Below, piece by piece: positions 32,628 through 42,070 of a DNA stretch of 64,000 nucleotides. The notes under the pieces are model-generated. The model was not told the DNA's origin. It searched no databases and saw nothing but the letters and a program-made list of their open reading frames with translations. Each line of letters opens with the position of its first letter. The first letter of the stretch is position 1. Source of the DNA: Natronolimnobius sp. AArcel1 (GTDB lineage: Archaea > Halobacteriota > Halobacteria > Halobacteriales > Natrialbaceae); contig NZ_JAAKXY010000003.1 in NCBI RefSeq assembly GCF_011043775.1, positions 682,001-746,000 of the forward strand, written 5' to 3'. Made by a program: the position numbers and the translations under genes.

Positions 32628-33647
32628 ATGGAGCTCTCGGTAGTCATCTCGACGCTCAACGACCGAGAGCAACTGGTGTCGTGTCTCGATGCCGTGAGCA
32701 ATCGGACGCCCGATTCGACCGAACTAATCGTCGTCAACGGGCCATCTTCCGACGGGACAAGCGGTGTCGTCCGCCAGCGGTCCGATATCGACGTCCTCGT
32801 CGAAATTTCCGAACGAAACCCAAACGTCTCTCGAAATGCCGGCCTCGAGGCGGCGACGGGCGATATTGTTGCGTTTGTAGACGGCGAGTACGCCGTCGAA
32901 CCCGGCTGGTACAGCGCCATCGAACGCACTCTCGAGGGGACGTCTGACGAGCAAACTGGCTCTGCAGATGTTGTGACCGGCCCTGTTACTGGCGAGAAGC
33001 GATTCGATGGTACCGATCCGCGACCCCCTCGGACGGTCGCCAGACGCGAAATTTCGCTCCTCGATGGCGATAACGTCGCGTTCGACCGAACCGTCCTTGA
33101 GGCACTGGATGGCTTCGACGAGTACCTCGAGACTGGCGGTGCGCGCGACTGTGCCCACCGGGTTGCCGGGTTGGGTTTCGAGGTTGACTGGTCAATGGAG
33201 ATGGCGGTCCGCCGCGAAACCGGCACTGACAGTGGGGCGGCTGAACTCGAGTGGGGGCCGACGTATCGCGCCCTGACCTACCGGCTCGCGAAAAACTATG
33301 GACCGCGACCGACAGTACTGCTCAGAACAATCGGGAGCGCCGTCCGCGACGGTGTCTCGAACGTTTTCGGTATTTTTTCTGGCGATGCGACTCCAACGGG
33401 GTGGTTTTCGAACGGACTCGAAGTTGTCACTAACGCCGTGGGCGGATTCGCCGACGGACTCCGCGCACGCTATGGTGATCGCTCACAGCAGCGCAATCCA
33501 CATGGGGTCTCCGCGCGACACGACCGGGCCGTTCAGTTGTACGACCGGCGTGAGTCAGAAGAGGACGCTGATGCCGATTCCGAGGCTACTGACGCTAATA
33601 GTGCTTCCGACGCAACTGCTGCAGTTGATGGGACTGATGACAATTAA
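32628..33647 (+). CDS. GT2-family glycosyltransferase
   Basis: From ATG 32628 (339 residues) the protein has the GT-A opening MELSVVISTLNDREQLVSCL, RNPNVSRNAGLEAATGDIVA and a metal site VDGEYAVEPGWYSA where the usual DxD is reduced to DGE. VARREISLLDGDNVAFDRTV and the next Cys/His region form the acceptor part. A low-complexity acidic tail (about 300-339) ends the protein. It likely transfers a sugar to a lipid carrier or exopolysaccharide at the membrane's inner face. Its TAA overlaps the TAA of the convergent membrane protein gene. Confidence 0.82.
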   Translation: MELSVVISTLNDREQLVSCLDAVSNRTPDSTELIVVNGPSSDGTSGVVRQRSDIDVLVEISERNPNVSRNAGLEAATGDIVAFVDGEYAVEPGWYSAIERTLEGTSDEQTGSADVVTGPVTGEKRFDGTDPRPPRTVARREISLLDGDNVAFDRTVLEALDGFDEYLETGGARDCAHRVAGLGFEVDWSMEMAVRRETGTDSGAAELEWGPTYRALTYRLAKNYGPRPTVLLRTIGSAVRDGVSNVFGIFSGDATPTGWFSNGLEVVTNAVGGFADGLRARYGDRSQQRNPHGVSARHDRAVQLYDRRESEEDADADSEATDANSASDATAAVDGTDDN

Positions 33648-33988
33648 TCGCTAAAAACGGCGTAGATGTAGAGTCCAACACCGATGAAGACGACAAACGA
33701 TGAGATGTCGTTGAGTAGACCACGTGCCGTAAGCAGGTAGCCAAACTGCAAGAGTCCGCCAGCAATAAGACAACCACCAGCGACAGCGAGCAGCGAGCGA
33801 ACGTCGCGTGCCTGCTGGAAAAGCAACGTTCCGATTCCAATCGCAATCAACCCGAAAACAATTTCGGCCACGAGTAATGCAAGCGGTTGGTTCCCGACAA
33901 CAGCGTATCCGAGCAACCCGAAATAGATGAGGAGGGCAACGAACACCGCGCGGTTGACGCTTGCTGGTAGTTTCCTGGCGCTGCTCAT
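33644..33988 (-). CDS. Four-helix integral membrane protein, unknown function
   Basis: This 114-residue protein starts at ATG 33988 and is almost entirely hydrophobic: AVFVALLIYFGLLGYAVVGN, ALLVAEIVFGLIAIGIGTLL, VAGGCLIAGGLLQFGYLLTA and SFVVFIGVGLYIYAVF. No functional motif is visible. The stop codons of this gene and the GT2 gene overlap within TTAA (33644-33647). It is probably cotranscribed with the CPBP protease gene upstream, 31 bases away. Confidence 0.75.
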   Translation of the reverse strand: MSSARKLPASVNRAVFVALLIYFGLLGYAVVGNQPLALLVAEIVFGLIAIGIGTLLFQQARDVRSLLAVAGGCLIAGGLLQFGYLLTARGLLNDISSFVVFIGVGLYIYAVFSD

Positions 33989-34018
33989 ACGATAGTCAAA
34001 TAGGCGAACGCCGGTCAC

Positions 34019-34957
34019 TTAGCCTTGACTGTCTCTCTCGGGGTCGTTCGTCGACGCCTCGAGCCCGCTCGCCCAGTCGCGGTCGAGTCCTTCGTGGACG
34101 ATGAACTCGAGGGCATTGATGAGGTAGTGAGCAACGACGACGACGAGGAAGCTCCCGGTGACGATGAAAATCGCTGCGAGTGCAAACCCGAGCGTGCCGG
34201 TGATGATGATGCCGACCGAGCCCTGGATGCCGTGGCCAAGAGCGAACGCGAGTGAGGAGACCACTGCCAGAATCCAGGGGTCGACGCCGTAGTGTGTCGA
34301 GATGACGCCGATCACCGCCGCTCGAAAGAGCAGTTCCTCGAACACGGCGATAATGGGAAGGACGCCGACTAACAGGACAACCCATCCACGGGCAGACTCC
34401 GGTGCGAGCAGTTCACGTAGCCCTTCGTCGTGTGTGAATCCAGCGCGGGTTGCAACTGCTGCGCCGATCTCATTTGCAACGTAGAGGACGATTCCAGCTA
34501 TCGCGCCGATCAGGAGCCCCGTCTCGAGATAGGCGCGCGAAAACTCGATGCCAAGCGCACTAGCTGGGATTGCAGTATATATCGCGGCTCCGATGAGGAC
34601 GAGTGCGAACACGCCTTGGGAGAGTGCCACGTTCGCGAGTAGGACGCCACTCGAGAGATTCGACGGGTCGATATCGCCGCCTCGAGCGCCGTCGTGGCGC
34701 TGTGGCTCGCTTTCTGTGGGGTGGGAGTCGGTGAGTTGTGCTTCGGTCCCTTTCTCGAGTACGTCTGAGTCAGGCGTTGGCGGTGTCTCTGCAGGTGATG
34801 TCTCCGCCGGCACGGAACCAGTCTCGGTCTCGGTCTCGGTCCCGGCCTCAGTCTCGTGACCGGTGGTATCGAACGATGATTCCGTCAGATACGATAAAAC
34901 AAGCAGCAACGCGAGGACGACGCCCGTAATGCCGACGAACGTCGCCCACTGGGTCAT
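34019..34957 (-). CDS. CPBP-family intramembrane metalloprotease
   Basis: This 312-residue protein has an N-terminal TM, an acidic Thr/Glu-rich linker (about 30-95, GTETETETGSVPAET) and six further hydrophobic segments. The CPBP (Abi/CAAX protease) motifs are EELLFRAAVIG and LAFALGHGIQG, whose Glu-Glu and His are the presumed metal-binding catalytic residues. Members cleave prenylated or bacteriocin-related peptides inside the membrane; the archaeal role is unknown. It follows LonB on the same strand with a 4-base gap, so the two proteases are likely cotranscribed. Confidence 0.87.
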   Translation of the reverse strand: MTQWATFVGITGVVLALLLVLSYLTESSFDTTGHETEAGTETETETGSVPAETSPAETPPTPDSDVLEKGTEAQLTDSHPTESEPQRHDGARGGDIDPSNLSSGVLLANVALSQGVFALVLIGAAIYTAIPASALGIEFSRAYLETGLLIGAIAGIVLYVANEIGAAVATRAGFTHDEGLRELLAPESARGWVVLLVGVLPIIAVFEELLFRAAVIGVISTHYGVDPWILAVVSSLAFALGHGIQGSVGIIITGTLGFALAAIFIVTGSFLVVVVAHYLINALEFIVHEGLDRDWASGLEASTNDPERDSQG

Positions 34958-34961
34958 ACAG

Positions 34962-37202
34962 TTACTGTGGGCTTGGGTTCGACCCGCTTGCGGAGCCGAC
35001 TGTGCCTTGGCCCTGTTCGAACGCCGACTCGGTGATTGCTTTGAGTCGGTCGACCAGCGAGTCTTTCTTTGGTTCGCCCATCAGGGCGACGTCGAGCACT
35101 TCGCTGATGTTCGCACACGGGATGATCTCGACCATTTCCTCGTATTCGTCTTCGATCATCACGTCCTGTTCGTTGGCCTTCGGGATAATGACCGTCTTAC
35201 AGCCGGCTTTCGCGGCGGCTTCGATCTTGTGGGTGACACCACCGACCGGGAGCACGTCGCCCCGGACCGAAAGTGATCCGGTCATTGCAACCGACTGATC
35301 CACCGGAATGTCCTCAAGGGCACTGATAACGGCGGTTGCCACCGTGATGGAGGCAGAGTCGCCGTCAACACCCTGCTGGCCTGCCTGGACGAACTGGATG
35401 TGGATGTCTTTTTCCGAGAGATCCACGTCGGAGAACTTCTTGATGATCGCAGAGACGTTTTGGACGGATTCCTCGGCCATCTCCTGCAGTTTTCCAGTTG
35501 CGATCACTTGGCCGCCACCCTGTGCGGGCGCGATTTCGGCCATGACCGGGAGCATAATCCCCGAGTCTTCGCCCATGACAGCGAGGCCGTTGACCCGACC
35601 CTCGATGCCGTCGTCAGTGACCTGCAGTTCGTAGTCCTTGCGGCGTTCGATGTAGTCGTCGGCGAGCTGTTGTTCGATGGAACGCGAGCGCTGTTTGGCC
35701 TGCAACACGTCATCACGCGTGGTGAGGTCGCGGTCCTCTGCGCGGGCGATGTCGCCAGCAACGCGGACCAACCCACCGAGGCTCCGGAAGTGAAGCGTCA
35801 AGTGGTTCTTTCGGCCCGAGCGGCGTTTGGCCTCGAGGATGATCTCCTCGACAGCGTCGCGGGTGAAGTGTGGCAGGCGACCGTCGCGTTCGACCTCCTG
35901 GGCGACGAAGCGTGCGTACTTCCGGCGCATCTCGGCGGTGGACTCGATGGTGTCCTCCATGTAGACCTCGTACCCGTATCCTTTGACGCGGTTACGGAGT
36001 GCGGGGTGCATGTTCTCCATCGCATCGAGGTTCCCGGCAGCGATCATGACGAAGTCACAGGGAACGGGTTCGGTCTGGACCATCGCACCCGAAGAGCGCT
36101 CGCTCTGTCCGGTAATAGCGAACTCACCCTCCTGAATCGCCGTCATCAGCTTTTGCTGGGTGCGGACGTCTAGCGTGTTGATCTCGTCGACGAACAGCAC
36201 GCCCTTGTTGGACTTGTGGATCGAACCCGGTTCGACGCGGTCGTGAGACGGCGTCTCCATCCCACCCGACTGGAACGGATCGTGGCGGACGTCACCGAGC
36301 AGCGCACCAGCGTGGGCACCGGTTGCGTCCTCGAATGGGGCCTGTCGCTGATCGCCGTTGTCGACGATCATATTCGGCACCATCGCGTCCGTTCCGCGCG
36401 AGGTGTAGCGGAAGATCAGCCAGATAATACCTGCGGCGAGGATGCCAAGCAGGATGTTGACCGTCAAAAGCGCATAGCCGATGACGATCGCGATAATGAT
36501 CCACATCAGGATCGATCGCATCTGGTTGCGCTTGCGGGCTTCTTCCTTGTGGGCGTCGATGATCTGTTCGCCCTTGCCCCCTGGAACGGTCCGCACCTTC
36601 GGTGCGTTTCCGTCGTCGGGGTTGTGATAGACCAGCACGTCCTGCAGATCCTCCTGTGGCAAGAGCTGGCTCATCGCTTTCGCCAGCATCGACTTCCCGG
36701 TCCCGGGGGAGCCAATCATCATCACGTGTCGGCGCTGTTTTGCCGCCTTGATGATGATGTCTCGAGCCTCGTCCTGCCCGATGACCTGATCGACGAGTCG
36801 GTCGGGCACTTCGATATCGTCGGTCGAATCGACCTTGAGGCCGCCAAGCATGTCGTCTTCGGCGTTCTCCTCGTCGATTTCGACACCTGGATCGACATCG
36901 ACAGTGCTGCCGAGATCGTTGACTGTCTCGATCTCATCCTCGTCGTCTTCGTCCCCGACCGTGTCAGCGTGGTCGATATCGGAGTCTGGGTCCGCGTCTG
37001 GATCTGACTCCTGGTTCTGATCCTGAACTACCCCACCGACCGACTCGTCGGTGGTACCGCTCCGCTCACCATCCTCCTCGAGTGGTGACCGGGATCCCTG
37101 ACGCTCTGGATCGGTATCCTGCTGGTGCTCCCGCTGAGTGTCGTCGGAAGCAGATCCCGGAGCGTCTTCGGGAGGGTCGTCAACGTTCGTATCGTTGCTC
37201 AT
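34962..37202 (-). CDS. lonB: Membrane-anchored ATP-dependent Lon protease (LonB)
   Basis: ATG 37202 gives 746 residues. The first 130 are acidic and low in complexity ([16 protein letters not shown]). Then come Walker A GSPGTGKS (164-171), two TM helices (about 230-263) inserted between Walker A and B as in archaeal LonB, Walker B GVLFVDEI (334-341), and the protease domain with Ser616 ([12 protein letters not shown]) and Lys659 ([11 protein letters not shown]), 43 apart as in E. coli Lon. It degrades misfolded and regulatory membrane-associated proteins; in Haloferax LonB is essential and affects carotenoids and lipids. The promoter appears to be the AGTATATC block near 37243. Confidence 0.95.
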   Translation of the reverse strand: MSNDTNVDDPPEDAPGSASDDTQREHQQDTDPERQGSRSPLEEDGERSGTTDESVGGVVQDQNQESDPDADPDSDIDHADTVGDEDDEDEIETVNDLGSTVDVDPGVEIDEENAEDDMLGGLKVDSTDDIEVPDRLVDQVIGQDEARDIIIKAAKQRRHVMMIGSPGTGKSMLAKAMSQLLPQEDLQDVLVYHNPDDGNAPKVRTVPGGKGEQIIDAHKEEARKRNQMRSILMWIIIAIVIGYALLTVNILLGILAAGIIWLIFRYTSRGTDAMVPNMIVDNGDQRQAPFEDATGAHAGALLGDVRHDPFQSGGMETPSHDRVEPGSIHKSNKGVLFVDEINTLDVRTQQKLMTAIQEGEFAITGQSERSSGAMVQTEPVPCDFVMIAAGNLDAMENMHPALRNRVKGYGYEVYMEDTIESTAEMRRKYARFVAQEVERDGRLPHFTRDAVEEIILEAKRRSGRKNHLTLHFRSLGGLVRVAGDIARAEDRDLTTRDDVLQAKQRSRSIEQQLADDYIERRKDYELQVTDDGIEGRVNGLAVMGEDSGIMLPVMAEIAPAQGGGQVIATGKLQEMAEESVQNVSAIIKKFSDVDLSEKDIHIQFVQAGQQGVDGDSASITVATAVISALEDIPVDQSVAMTGSLSVRGDVLPVGGVTHKIEAAAKAGCKTVIIPKANEQDVMIEDEYEEMVEIIPCANISEVLDVALMGEPKKDSLVDRLKAITESAFEQGQGTVGSASGSNPSPQ

Positions 37203-37438
37203 AGAACTCTGTTCAGTACCTGTTTCGAAGGGATTGCGACTGATATACTTTCTCCATGCGGAGCATGGTGTCAGTGGAGGAAACAGCACGACACAGCGTC
37301 CGAAACGCGGGTTTAGGATGTGCTAGTCTGAAGTGGTGTTTCAAACCAGTGGGCGACGATGACGAGCTGGGTCGATGACTGAACAGTATCCGGATTTCTG
37401 TCGTCGGCTCGAGAGACAGCTGCGGTGAAACTCGCCAC

Positions 37439-37470
37439 GCTTAAGCGCCGCGGCCGAACACGTTTCGGCA
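37439..37470 (+). promoter_or_regulatory. Probable promoter of nadM
   Basis: CTTAAG at 37440-37445 lies about 28 bases before ATG 37471, which fits a TATA-like element for a leaderless transcript. The rest of the 268-base gap to LonB holds the LonB promoter (about 37239-37247) and no gene. Confidence 0.4.
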
Positions 37471-37989
37471 ATGACTCGCGGGTTCTACATCGGTCGCTTC
37501 CAACCGTTTCACAACGGCCACCGGAGTATGGTCGAGCAAATCGCGGGCGAAGTCGATGAACTGATCCTCGGCATCGGAAGCGCCGATGACTCCCATACCG
37601 TTCGCAACCCGTTTACTGCCGGCGAGCGCATCATGATGATCACCAAGGCCCTCGTTGAGTACGATCTCGTGACCTACGCCGTCCCCATCGAGGACTTAGA
37701 GCGCAACTCGGTCTGGGTGAGCCACGTCCAGAGCATGAGCCCGGATTTCGACGTTGCGTACTCGAACAACCCGCTCGTGATCCAACTCTTTCGCGAGGCC
37801 GATATCGAAATCCGCCAGTCCCCGATGTTCAACCGCGAGGTCCTCGAGGGCAGCGAGGTTCGCGAGCGGATGATCACCGGTGGCGACTGGCAGTCGCTGG
37901 TTCCGGACGCCGTCGTCGAGGTCGTCGACGAAATCGACGGCATCGAGCGCATTCAGATGATCAGCGATACGGACACCAACGGAAAGTAA
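37471..37989 (+). CDS. nadM: Nicotinamide-nucleotide adenylyltransferase
   Basis: This 172-residue protein has the nucleotidyltransferase motif GRFQPFHNGH (8-17), RNPFTAGERIMMITKAL, and the closing EVRERMITGGDWQSLVPDAV in place of the ISTxK-type signature. Length and motifs fit archaeal NadM, which joins NMN and ATP to NAD. It is cytoplasmic. LonB is divergent upstream; a DUF62 SAM hydrolase gene follows on the same strand after 95 bases. The same gene order occurs in Haloferax as far as I remember. Confidence 0.93.
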   Translation: MTRGFYIGRFQPFHNGHRSMVEQIAGEVDELILGIGSADDSHTVRNPFTAGERIMMITKALVEYDLVTYAVPIEDLERNSVWVSHVQSMSPDFDVAYSNNPLVIQLFREADIEIRQSPMFNREVLEGSEVRERMITGGDWQSLVPDAVVEVVDEIDGIERIQMISDTDTNGK

Positions 37990-38084
37990 GTCAGCCAAGG
38001 GCCAAGTTCTGGCGTCGTGTGCACAGGGTCGACGCGACTGCTGATTCCCCGCCAATTTTCTCCGTCCCTTTCCTCTCTTCGTGT

Positions 38085-38936
38085 ATGATTACACTCGCCT
38101 CTGACTTCGGCACACCGTACCCCGCGGCGATGAAGGGGGTCCTCTGTCAGCGAACCGATGCTCGCTTGATCGACGTTTCTCACGAGTTCCCCCGCCAGGA
38201 TATCCGCGCCGCAGCCTTCTGGCTCCGCGAAACGCTGCCGTACTTCCCGCCGGCAACCCACCTCATAGTCGTCGACCCCGGCGTCGGAACCGACCGAAAC
38301 GCGCTGGTGCTCCGTGCAGGCGAGCATACCCTCGTCGGCCCCGACAACGGCGTCCTCAGGCCAGTCGCTCGGCAGCTCACGGACGGTGGCCAGCTCGAGG
38401 CGTCCGTCATCGACGAATCTCGACTCGAGCGAGTCGAACCGACTGTCGACTCGGCCCGCACCCAGGTAGCGGCCAGCGCTCGAGACGACGCGAGACCGGC
38501 GAGCAACACCTTCCACGGTCGGGACGTGTTCGCCCCCGCCGCTGCAGCCGTCCACGATACGCCACTCGAGGCGCTTGAAGACTGTGCGTTTCTCGAGTCG
38601 GTTGCCACCGAGATGCTTGTCGACTGTGAGTTACCCACGGCGACACTCGAGGAAGACGGAGCACGTGCAACTGGCGAGGTGCTGGTCGTCGATGACTTTG
38701 GCAACGTCATTACGAACGTTCCGGGCGACGTTCTCAGAGACCACGAACGAGTCGTCGCGAACGGCGAGGCAGTTCCCGTTGGCGAGACGTTCGCTGCAGT
38801 CTCACCCGGAGAGCGCCTCGCAACTGTCGGGAGCCATGGCTACGTCGAACTCGACGTCAATCAGGGTCGTGGCGACGAGGCGTTCGAACTCGAAGTCGGT
38901 GATCGAGTGATCCTCGAGACGGCGGTCAGTCCCTAA
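38085..38936 (+). CDS. SAM hydroxide adenosyltransferase (DUF62)
   Basis: ATG 38085 gives 283 residues. ITLASDFGTPYPAAMKGVL opens the N-terminal domain, followed by LIDVSHEFPRQDIRAAAFWL, HLIVVDPGVGTDRN and LVGPDNGVLRPVAR, the DUF62 signatures. In the C-terminal beta-barrel, VDDFGNVITNVPGD contacts the ligand. The characterised enzymes split S-adenosylmethionine into adenosine and methionine using water; they are related to fluorinase and chlorinase. The frame upstream to 38019 has no conserved sequence. Confidence 0.9.
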   Translation: MITLASDFGTPYPAAMKGVLCQRTDARLIDVSHEFPRQDIRAAAFWLRETLPYFPPATHLIVVDPGVGTDRNALVLRAGEHTLVGPDNGVLRPVARQLTDGGQLEASVIDESRLERVEPTVDSARTQVAASARDDARPASNTFHGRDVFAPAAAAVHDTPLEALEDCAFLESVATEMLVDCELPTATLEEDGARATGEVLVVDDFGNVITNVPGDVLRDHERVVANGEAVPVGETFAAVSPGERLATVGSHGYVELDVNQGRGDEAFELEVGDRVILETAVSP

Positions 38937-38975
38937 GTCGGACAGAAACATCATCTCGAGTGATATTACTGGTGG

Positions 38976-39344
38976 TTAGCCCATTTGCCCAGTCATCTCA
39001 ACTGGCTCAATCACAATCGCACCGGCCGCGGTAATCATCACCCGACAACCGGCGTACGTGAACTCGATTGTTCCCTCGGTGATTCGCGTATCTGCCATCC
39101 AGTGCGCACAAAGTGTGTTCAACGCATCTGCATCAATACACGAATAGAGGGCCTCAAGGTCCGCAACTGTCGTCTCGAGGAGTGTGGCAACAGCGACTAC
39201 CACGGTGGTAGAGATCGGCTCGCCGTCAGTGCTGTCGTACCAGCAGTGGTATGTTTCCCGATCGGGATCGTAGTGCAGCGAGTGCCCGAGAGCGGTCTCG
39301 ATCGTCTCGAACCGGTCCGTTCGCCGTGGTATTGTGTCGGGCAT
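38976..39344 (-). CDS. HalOD1 output-domain protein
   Basis: I start at ATG 39344 (122 residues), since a TATA-like TTATATG at about 39367-39373 overlaps the earlier in-frame ATG at 39368. The pattern SISTTVVVAVATLLETTVADL with YSCIDADALNTLC and TIEFTYAGCRVMITAAGAIV matches the haloarchaeal output domain HalOD1, an alpha/beta module often fused to signal receivers. A stand-alone copy like this may relay a signal by protein contact; the function is unknown. The exact residues in the loop before STT are GEPI. Confidence 0.75.
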   Translation of the reverse strand: MPDTIPRRTDRFETIETALGHSLHYDPDRETYHCWYDSTDGEPISTTVVVAVATLLETTVADLEALYSCIDADALNTLCAHWMADTRITEGTIEFTYAGCRVMITAAGAIVIEPVEMTGQMG

Positions 39345-39446
39345 ATCCGAGCTACCGCATGTTAACATATAACATTATCGGCCAAATGATACTACCATCT
39401 GTTGTAACAATCTCGGAAAGAAAAACGAAAAGCAAACGCAGTTGCG

Positions 39447-41024
39447 TTATTCAGCAGCGATGACGTCGTCGATACGGACAATCATTGTCGCTGCTTCAGT
39501 GGCACTTTCGATGGCCTCGCGTTTGACGTCTGCGGGGTCGACGACGCCGTACTCGAACGGATCGTCGATGGTGACGTCTTCGCCGCTCGTGATCAGGCCG
39601 GCACGGCCTTCGGACTCGTGAGCGGAACGCAGGTCGACGAGTGCGTCGATTGGGTCCTGGCCCGTGTTCGCGGCGAGCGTTCGTGGGACGACATCGAGCG
39701 CGTCGGCGAACGCGGTGACTGCGAGCTGTTTGCGGCCTTCAATACCGGCTGCTTCCTGACGGACCGTATCGGCAATTGCGATTTCGGTCGCACCAGCGCC
39801 GGGGACGACTTCGCCTGACTCGAGGGCAGTTGCAGCGACGTCGAGTGCGTCACCGATGGCACGCTCGAGTTCGTCGACGACGTGTTCGGTGCCACCGCGG
39901 ACGAAGACGGTGACGGCGTCTGCGGCTGCGCCGCCTTCGATGAACGCAAGGTCGTCGTCGCCGTAGTTCTCGGCACCGACGCGGTCGGCTGCGCCGAAGT
40001 CGTCTTCTTCGAGATCGTCGAGTGCGCCGACGCGGCGAGCGCCCGTTGCGGAGGCGATCTTGCCGGCGTCGTTGTTCGAAAGGTTCTCGAAGACGAGGAC
40101 GCCCTCGTTTGCGAGGAACGAGGAGATACGGTCGTCGACATCGTCAGAGGTGAAGACGACGTCAGCACCGCTTTCGGCGATGGTTTCGGCGTAGCCACGG
40201 ACCTCGCTTTCCTCGGCGTCGATGGCAGCGTTGAGTTGGTCAATCGAGTCGATAGCGTACTCAGCGTCAACGTCACCGGTGCGGACGCCGAGTTCGACGT
40301 CGAGGACGGCAATCGAGGCGTCCTCGACTTCGGCTGGCATTGCGTCGTGAGCAGGGTCCTCATCGACGATGATACCGGGGACGAGTTCGGTCGCGTTCGA
40401 GGACGCGCCGATCTGCGTGTGGACGGTGATGTTGTCGCGAGCAACCTTCTCGTCGCCTTCGACGTGTCGGACGGCCTCGACGACCGTCTCGGCGAGCGAC
40501 TCGGCGGTGAGTCCGCCAGTGCCCTTGCCGGTCATGCTGGATTCGGCGACCTGCGTGAGTACGTCGTCGTCGACTTCGGCTTCCTGTACCTGCTCAGCGA
40601 TGGCCTCGAGGGCAATCTCGGAGGCTTCGTGATAGCCTTCCACGATCGTCGTTGCGTGGACATCCTGTTCGATCAGGTCCTCGGCCTCGCCAAGGAGGTT
40701 GCCAGCGATGACGGCGGCGGTCGTCGTTCCGTCACCGACTTCTTCTTCCTGAGAGTCGGCGACCTCGACGATCATTTGTGCCGCAGGGTGTTCGATATCC
40801 ATCTCCTCGAGGATGGTTGCGCCATCGTTGGTGATGACGACTTCACCGCTCGAGTCGACGAGCATTTTATCCATTCCGCGGGGGCCGAGTGTCGTCCGGA
40901 CCGACTCGGCAACGGCCTTGCCGGCCATGATGTTGGACGACTGGGCATCCCGCCCCTGGGTTCGCTGACTGTCCTCGCTCATGATGAACATAGGCTGTCC
41001 GCCCATGCGTCCCTGTTGTGCCAT
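39447..41024 (-). CDS. Thermosome (group II chaperonin) subunit without GGM tail
   Basis: ATG 41024 (525 residues) starts about 40 bases after a TATA box. The motifs [37 protein letters not shown] and [13 protein letters not shown] form the ATP-binding site, and [13 protein letters not shown] lies near the hinge. The protein stops at RIDDVIAAE without the Gly-Gly-Met-rich tail found in haloarchaeal CCT1 and CCT2, so it most resembles the CCT3/gamma type. The subunits form double eight-membered rings that fold proteins with ATP. Confidence 0.93.
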   Translation of the reverse strand: MAQQGRMGGQPMFIMSEDSQRTQGRDAQSSNIMAGKAVAESVRTTLGPRGMDKMLVDSSGEVVITNDGATILEEMDIEHPAAQMIVEVADSQEEEVGDGTTTAAVIAGNLLGEAEDLIEQDVHATTIVEGYHEASEIALEAIAEQVQEAEVDDDVLTQVAESSMTGKGTGGLTAESLAETVVEAVRHVEGDEKVARDNITVHTQIGASSNATELVPGIIVDEDPAHDAMPAEVEDASIAVLDVELGVRTGDVDAEYAIDSIDQLNAAIDAEESEVRGYAETIAESGADVVFTSDDVDDRISSFLANEGVLVFENLSNNDAGKIASATGARRVGALDDLEEDDFGAADRVGAENYGDDDLAFIEGGAAADAVTVFVRGGTEHVVDELERAIGDALDVAATALESGEVVPGAGATEIAIADTVRQEAAGIEGRKQLAVTAFADALDVVPRTLAANTGQDPIDALVDLRSAHESEGRAGLITSGEDVTIDDPFEYGVVDPADVKREAIESATEAATMIVRIDDVIAAE

Positions 41025-41056
41025 GGTTGAATCCTCACTACCTATGTCGTCAGCAC

Positions 41057-41076
41057 TTCTATATAAACCTTTCCCA
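41057..41076 (-). promoter_or_regulatory. Thermosome gene promoter
   Basis: On the minus strand the sequence reads GGAAAGGTTTATATAGAAGT: a purine-rich BRE-like GGAAAGG followed by the TATA box TTTATATA (41060-41068). It lies about 40 bases before ATG 41024, giving a short leader. It is the clearest TATA box in the window. Confidence 0.75.
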
Positions 41077-41215
41077 AGCCAGCACCACTCCGTCTTGCGA
41101 TTGGGGTGTGAACCGTCGACACACAATTGATCTCGAGTCGGCGAGAACGGGCGCAGACGCGGGTCCGCGAAAAGTCGGTAGCACAATATGGGTCGATTCT
41201 GAAGGGTCTAGTGGG

Positions 41216-42049
41216 ATGCTGGAGTTGGAACATGGGTTTCGGGTTGTCGATGTCTATACGCGGCTCGTGCCGGATGGGGGACCCGGCCGAGCGCGGGCAC
41301 AGACGAGGACGCCCGACCAGTTAGAACGGGAGATGCATCAAGCAGGAATTACCAAATCAGTCATTTTTCCACCCGCGCGGGCTGAAACAGAGTACGTGGC
41401 TGCGAACAACGGGGTCGCCCGTCGCAGCGTCGACCGGCCGTTCATCGCGTTCGCACGAATTAACGGCACCGAACACCCCGAAGGGTCGCCTACTGGCCTG
41501 CTCCGAAACGCTGTTAGTCGCCCCAAACCCTATCACACGACTCCAGAGGACATCGAAAAGTACGCCTACGATGACCGCTTCCACGGCTTCGTCTTCGATC
41601 CAACCGTCGATAACTACCCCGACGAAGACGTCCTCGCCGTCCTCGAGGATGTCGGACTCCCGCTCCTCGTCCGCGCCGGCGTCGACGCGCCGCCAGCCGA
41701 ACTCACGGAGACCGTTCTCGGCCACGACTTTCCCGTTATCGTCGCCCAGTTCGGCGGCCACCCACTTGATCGCGAACTAATGGCCCAGATGATTGACCTC
41801 CTCGATGAGTACGACGAGTGCTACCTCGAGACGAGTTTCGTCCGCTATCGCCAGTTGCTCGAGCGCGCCGTACTCGAGCATCCGGATCGCGTCTTCTTCG
41901 GCAGCGGTGCGCCGGCCTGCCATCCAAACGTCGCTGTCATGGAGATTCTCACCTTGGACGTCTCCGAGGACATGCTGCGGCGCGTCTTTTCGAAGAACGT
42001 CTGTCGCATTATCGATGCACTCGGGCCGGATGCTGCGCTCAGGAGGTAG
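41216..42049 (+). CDS. Amidohydrolase-2/TatD-like TIM-barrel hydrolase
   Basis: ATG 41216 (277 residues) lies about 28 bases after a TATA-like CAATATGG, giving a leaderless transcript. The barrel reads FRVVDVYTRLVPDG, SVIFPPARAETEYVAAN, FHGFVFDPTVDNYPDEDVLA, VIVAQFGGHPLDRELMAQMI, YLETSFVRYRQLLERAV and RVFFGSGAPACHPNVAV. Strand ends usually bearing metal His and Asp residues (DxHxH, final SD) are replaced (DVYTR, GSGAPA), so the metal site is probably incomplete and the activity uncertain. It is divergent from the thermosome gene. Confidence 0.75.
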   Translation: MLELEHGFRVVDVYTRLVPDGGPGRARAQTRTPDQLEREMHQAGITKSVIFPPARAETEYVAANNGVARRSVDRPFIAFARINGTEHPEGSPTGLLRNAVSRPKPYHTTPEDIEKYAYDDRFHGFVFDPTVDNYPDEDVLAVLEDVGLPLLVRAGVDAPPAELTETVLGHDFPVIVAQFGGHPLDRELMAQMIDLLDEYDECYLETSFVRYRQLLERAVLEHPDRVFFGSGAPACHPNVAVMEILTLDVSEDMLRRVFSKNVCRIIDALGPDAALRR

Positions 42050-42070
42050 TCGGCTTGTTTCGACGGCCGA

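Noticed and set aside
39345-39368. Earlier start for the HalOD1 protein at 39368
   Set aside because: The TATA-like element overlaps this ATG, so transcription would begin downstream of it.
39882-41030. 382-residue open frame opposite the thermosome gene
   Set aside because: Antisense shadow; no conserved motif, and the minus strand carries the chaperonin signatures and the promoter.
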